Assembly (NCBI GenBank): GCA_012934845.2
Contig: WNNJ02002339.1
Coordinates: 62,001 to 126,000 of the forward strand
Reading direction: 5' to 3'
From: Pomphorhynchus laevis
Lineage: Eukaryota > Acanthocephala > Palaeacanthocephala > Echinorhynchida > Pomphorhynchidae
DNA: 64,000 nucleotides
The notes under the pieces were generated by a model, which worked only from the letters and a program-made list of their open reading frames with translations, ran no database searches and had not been told where the DNA came from. Below, in pieces: positions 63,010-64,000 of the stretch. Both the position numbers and the translations under genes were made by a program. The stretch's first letter is position 1; each line of letters opens with the position of its first letter.

Positions 63010-64000
63010 TCACATTCTCGATGCTTTTAATGTTGACTGACGATCACCCGACTCGTCTACTTTATTGGCATTTAGATTGATTAAAAGACTTTCGTCTTAC
63101 ATTATAACAAATTTAGTTGAAATCATTTATAAATTCAAATTAAATCAGCTTGATAAGATAGAGTTCTATCTTCAATTTGAAAACCTATCTTGCATTTAAT
63201 TAAAATTAATAAAAATTTTAATACAAAAACCACGGAAAACAAAAATTTCTTCATATTACATTTTCTCTACCCGTTGATTGAATATACTAATATGTAACGA
63301 TTAATGTAATCTTTAAGAAGTAAATAAATGAACATTTTATTGCTTATTTTTGTTAAATAAATTTATTAATTTTGAAATGGTATGTATTGATGTAATTTCT
63401 GTTTTCGAATGCGAGATAAACACGATAATAGTTATAATATAATATGATGAGTCATAGTGATGACGAAACGGCATTCGTCATTTTTTCGCGTCAGCCTTAT
63501 ATGATTACTTAAAAATTCACGCGGAATGGTATCTTTATTTGAGATAACTCAAGTGGTTTTATTACACATGACACTATAATGAAAAAGTAAAATATGTTAG
63601 AGGAATTTTTATTAAAGCATATAATATTTGCTAGATTCACGTAAATACTAGCGACGGGTCAAATCTAACTAACTATGTAACTGTTAGAGTTTTCGAGTTT
63701 TTTAACTCGAAATTATCATTTCGAGATTTTTTATTAGTCGAGTTTCGACCTTCCATCTTGCCATTCCGAGTACACTCTTAGTACACTCAGTGTATACCAG
63801 TGGTTATCAACCACTTTGGCACATTTACTTAATATAAGCTACTTATCCATGAAGTAAAAATAATTGTAAAGGTTTTTTATATTATTTGACAAATTAAAAA
63901 GGATTCAATTCAAATTGACCCTTAGTAAAATCTTCAAAATCTTAATGCATAGTAATTATAAACCTTTGAAATTAATTTTTATAAATTTTAAATTTTTTTA
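63010..64000. other. AT-rich end of window
   Basis: About 990 bases with no frame, repeat or element that I recognise. Confidence 0.5.

Overview
This window looks like nuclear DNA of an animal, probably an invertebrate that I cannot name. The evidence is its retroelement mix. There are APE-type LINEs of the CR1/L2 group whose ORF1 begins with a PHD-like Cys/His cluster, one Rex3-like RTE element, several Penelope-like elements (PLEs) with GIY-YIG endonucleases, and RT proteins of an unusual class whose C-terminus resembles a PD-(D/E)xK nuclease. I found no host gene, tRNA, rRNA or CRISPR, and nothing bacterial. The spacers are AT-rich and mostly featureless.

The layout is a graveyard of nested retroelements. 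I use working letters for families. Family A (copies A-1 to A-6) starts at 1, 2752, 6218, 20105, 24435 and, on the minus strand, 45685-47284. Family B has B-1 at 13.9-17.1 kb (+), B-2 at 22.8-31.7 kb (-, split by A-4) and B-3 at 40.3-44.7 kb (-). Family C lies at 5.6-10.6 kb (-, split by A-3), with a relative at 2.5-4.0 kb (split by A-2). D is at 33.7-37.2 kb (-), E at 20.6-22.5 kb (+), F at 44.7-48.3 kb (-, split by A-6) and J (RTE) at 49.6-52.2 kb (+). Smaller fragments are G, K and L. The RT proteins with a nuclease-like end are H-1 (56.5-59.4 kb), H-2 (31.9-33.1 kb), I-1 (17.2-19.3 kb) and I-2 (38.1-39.3 kb). PLE pieces are P1 (4.9-5.4 and 10.6-11.1 kb), P2 (12.8-13.7 kb), P3 (53.5-55.7 kb, plus a scrap at 59.5 kb), P4 (55.8-56.25 kb) and P5 (60.0-61.7 kb).

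Family A copies repeatedly sit inside the coding parts of other LINEs. In four cases a 6-7 bp target-site duplication can be read, and removing the insert restores the host element's reading frame or conserved motif. Families A and B share a 3' stem-loop with a compensatory base-pair change between copies. Families A and C share a 5' UTR block.

The most interesting object is at 37.44-37.82 kb on the minus strand. A sequence there folds as a minimal type I hammerhead ribozyme, with stems I, II and III, the CUGAUGA and GAAA cores and an NUH cleavage site. A second, damaged copy lies 305 bp away. This spacing suggests a retrozyme-like or PLE-terminal repeat. Also notable are a 62-bp identical terminal inverted repeat around a PLE fragment (60.0-61.7 kb), a 340-bp inverted repeat at 5.3 and 11.1 kb, and long foldbacks at 37.7, 48.4, 59.8 and 62.6 kb.
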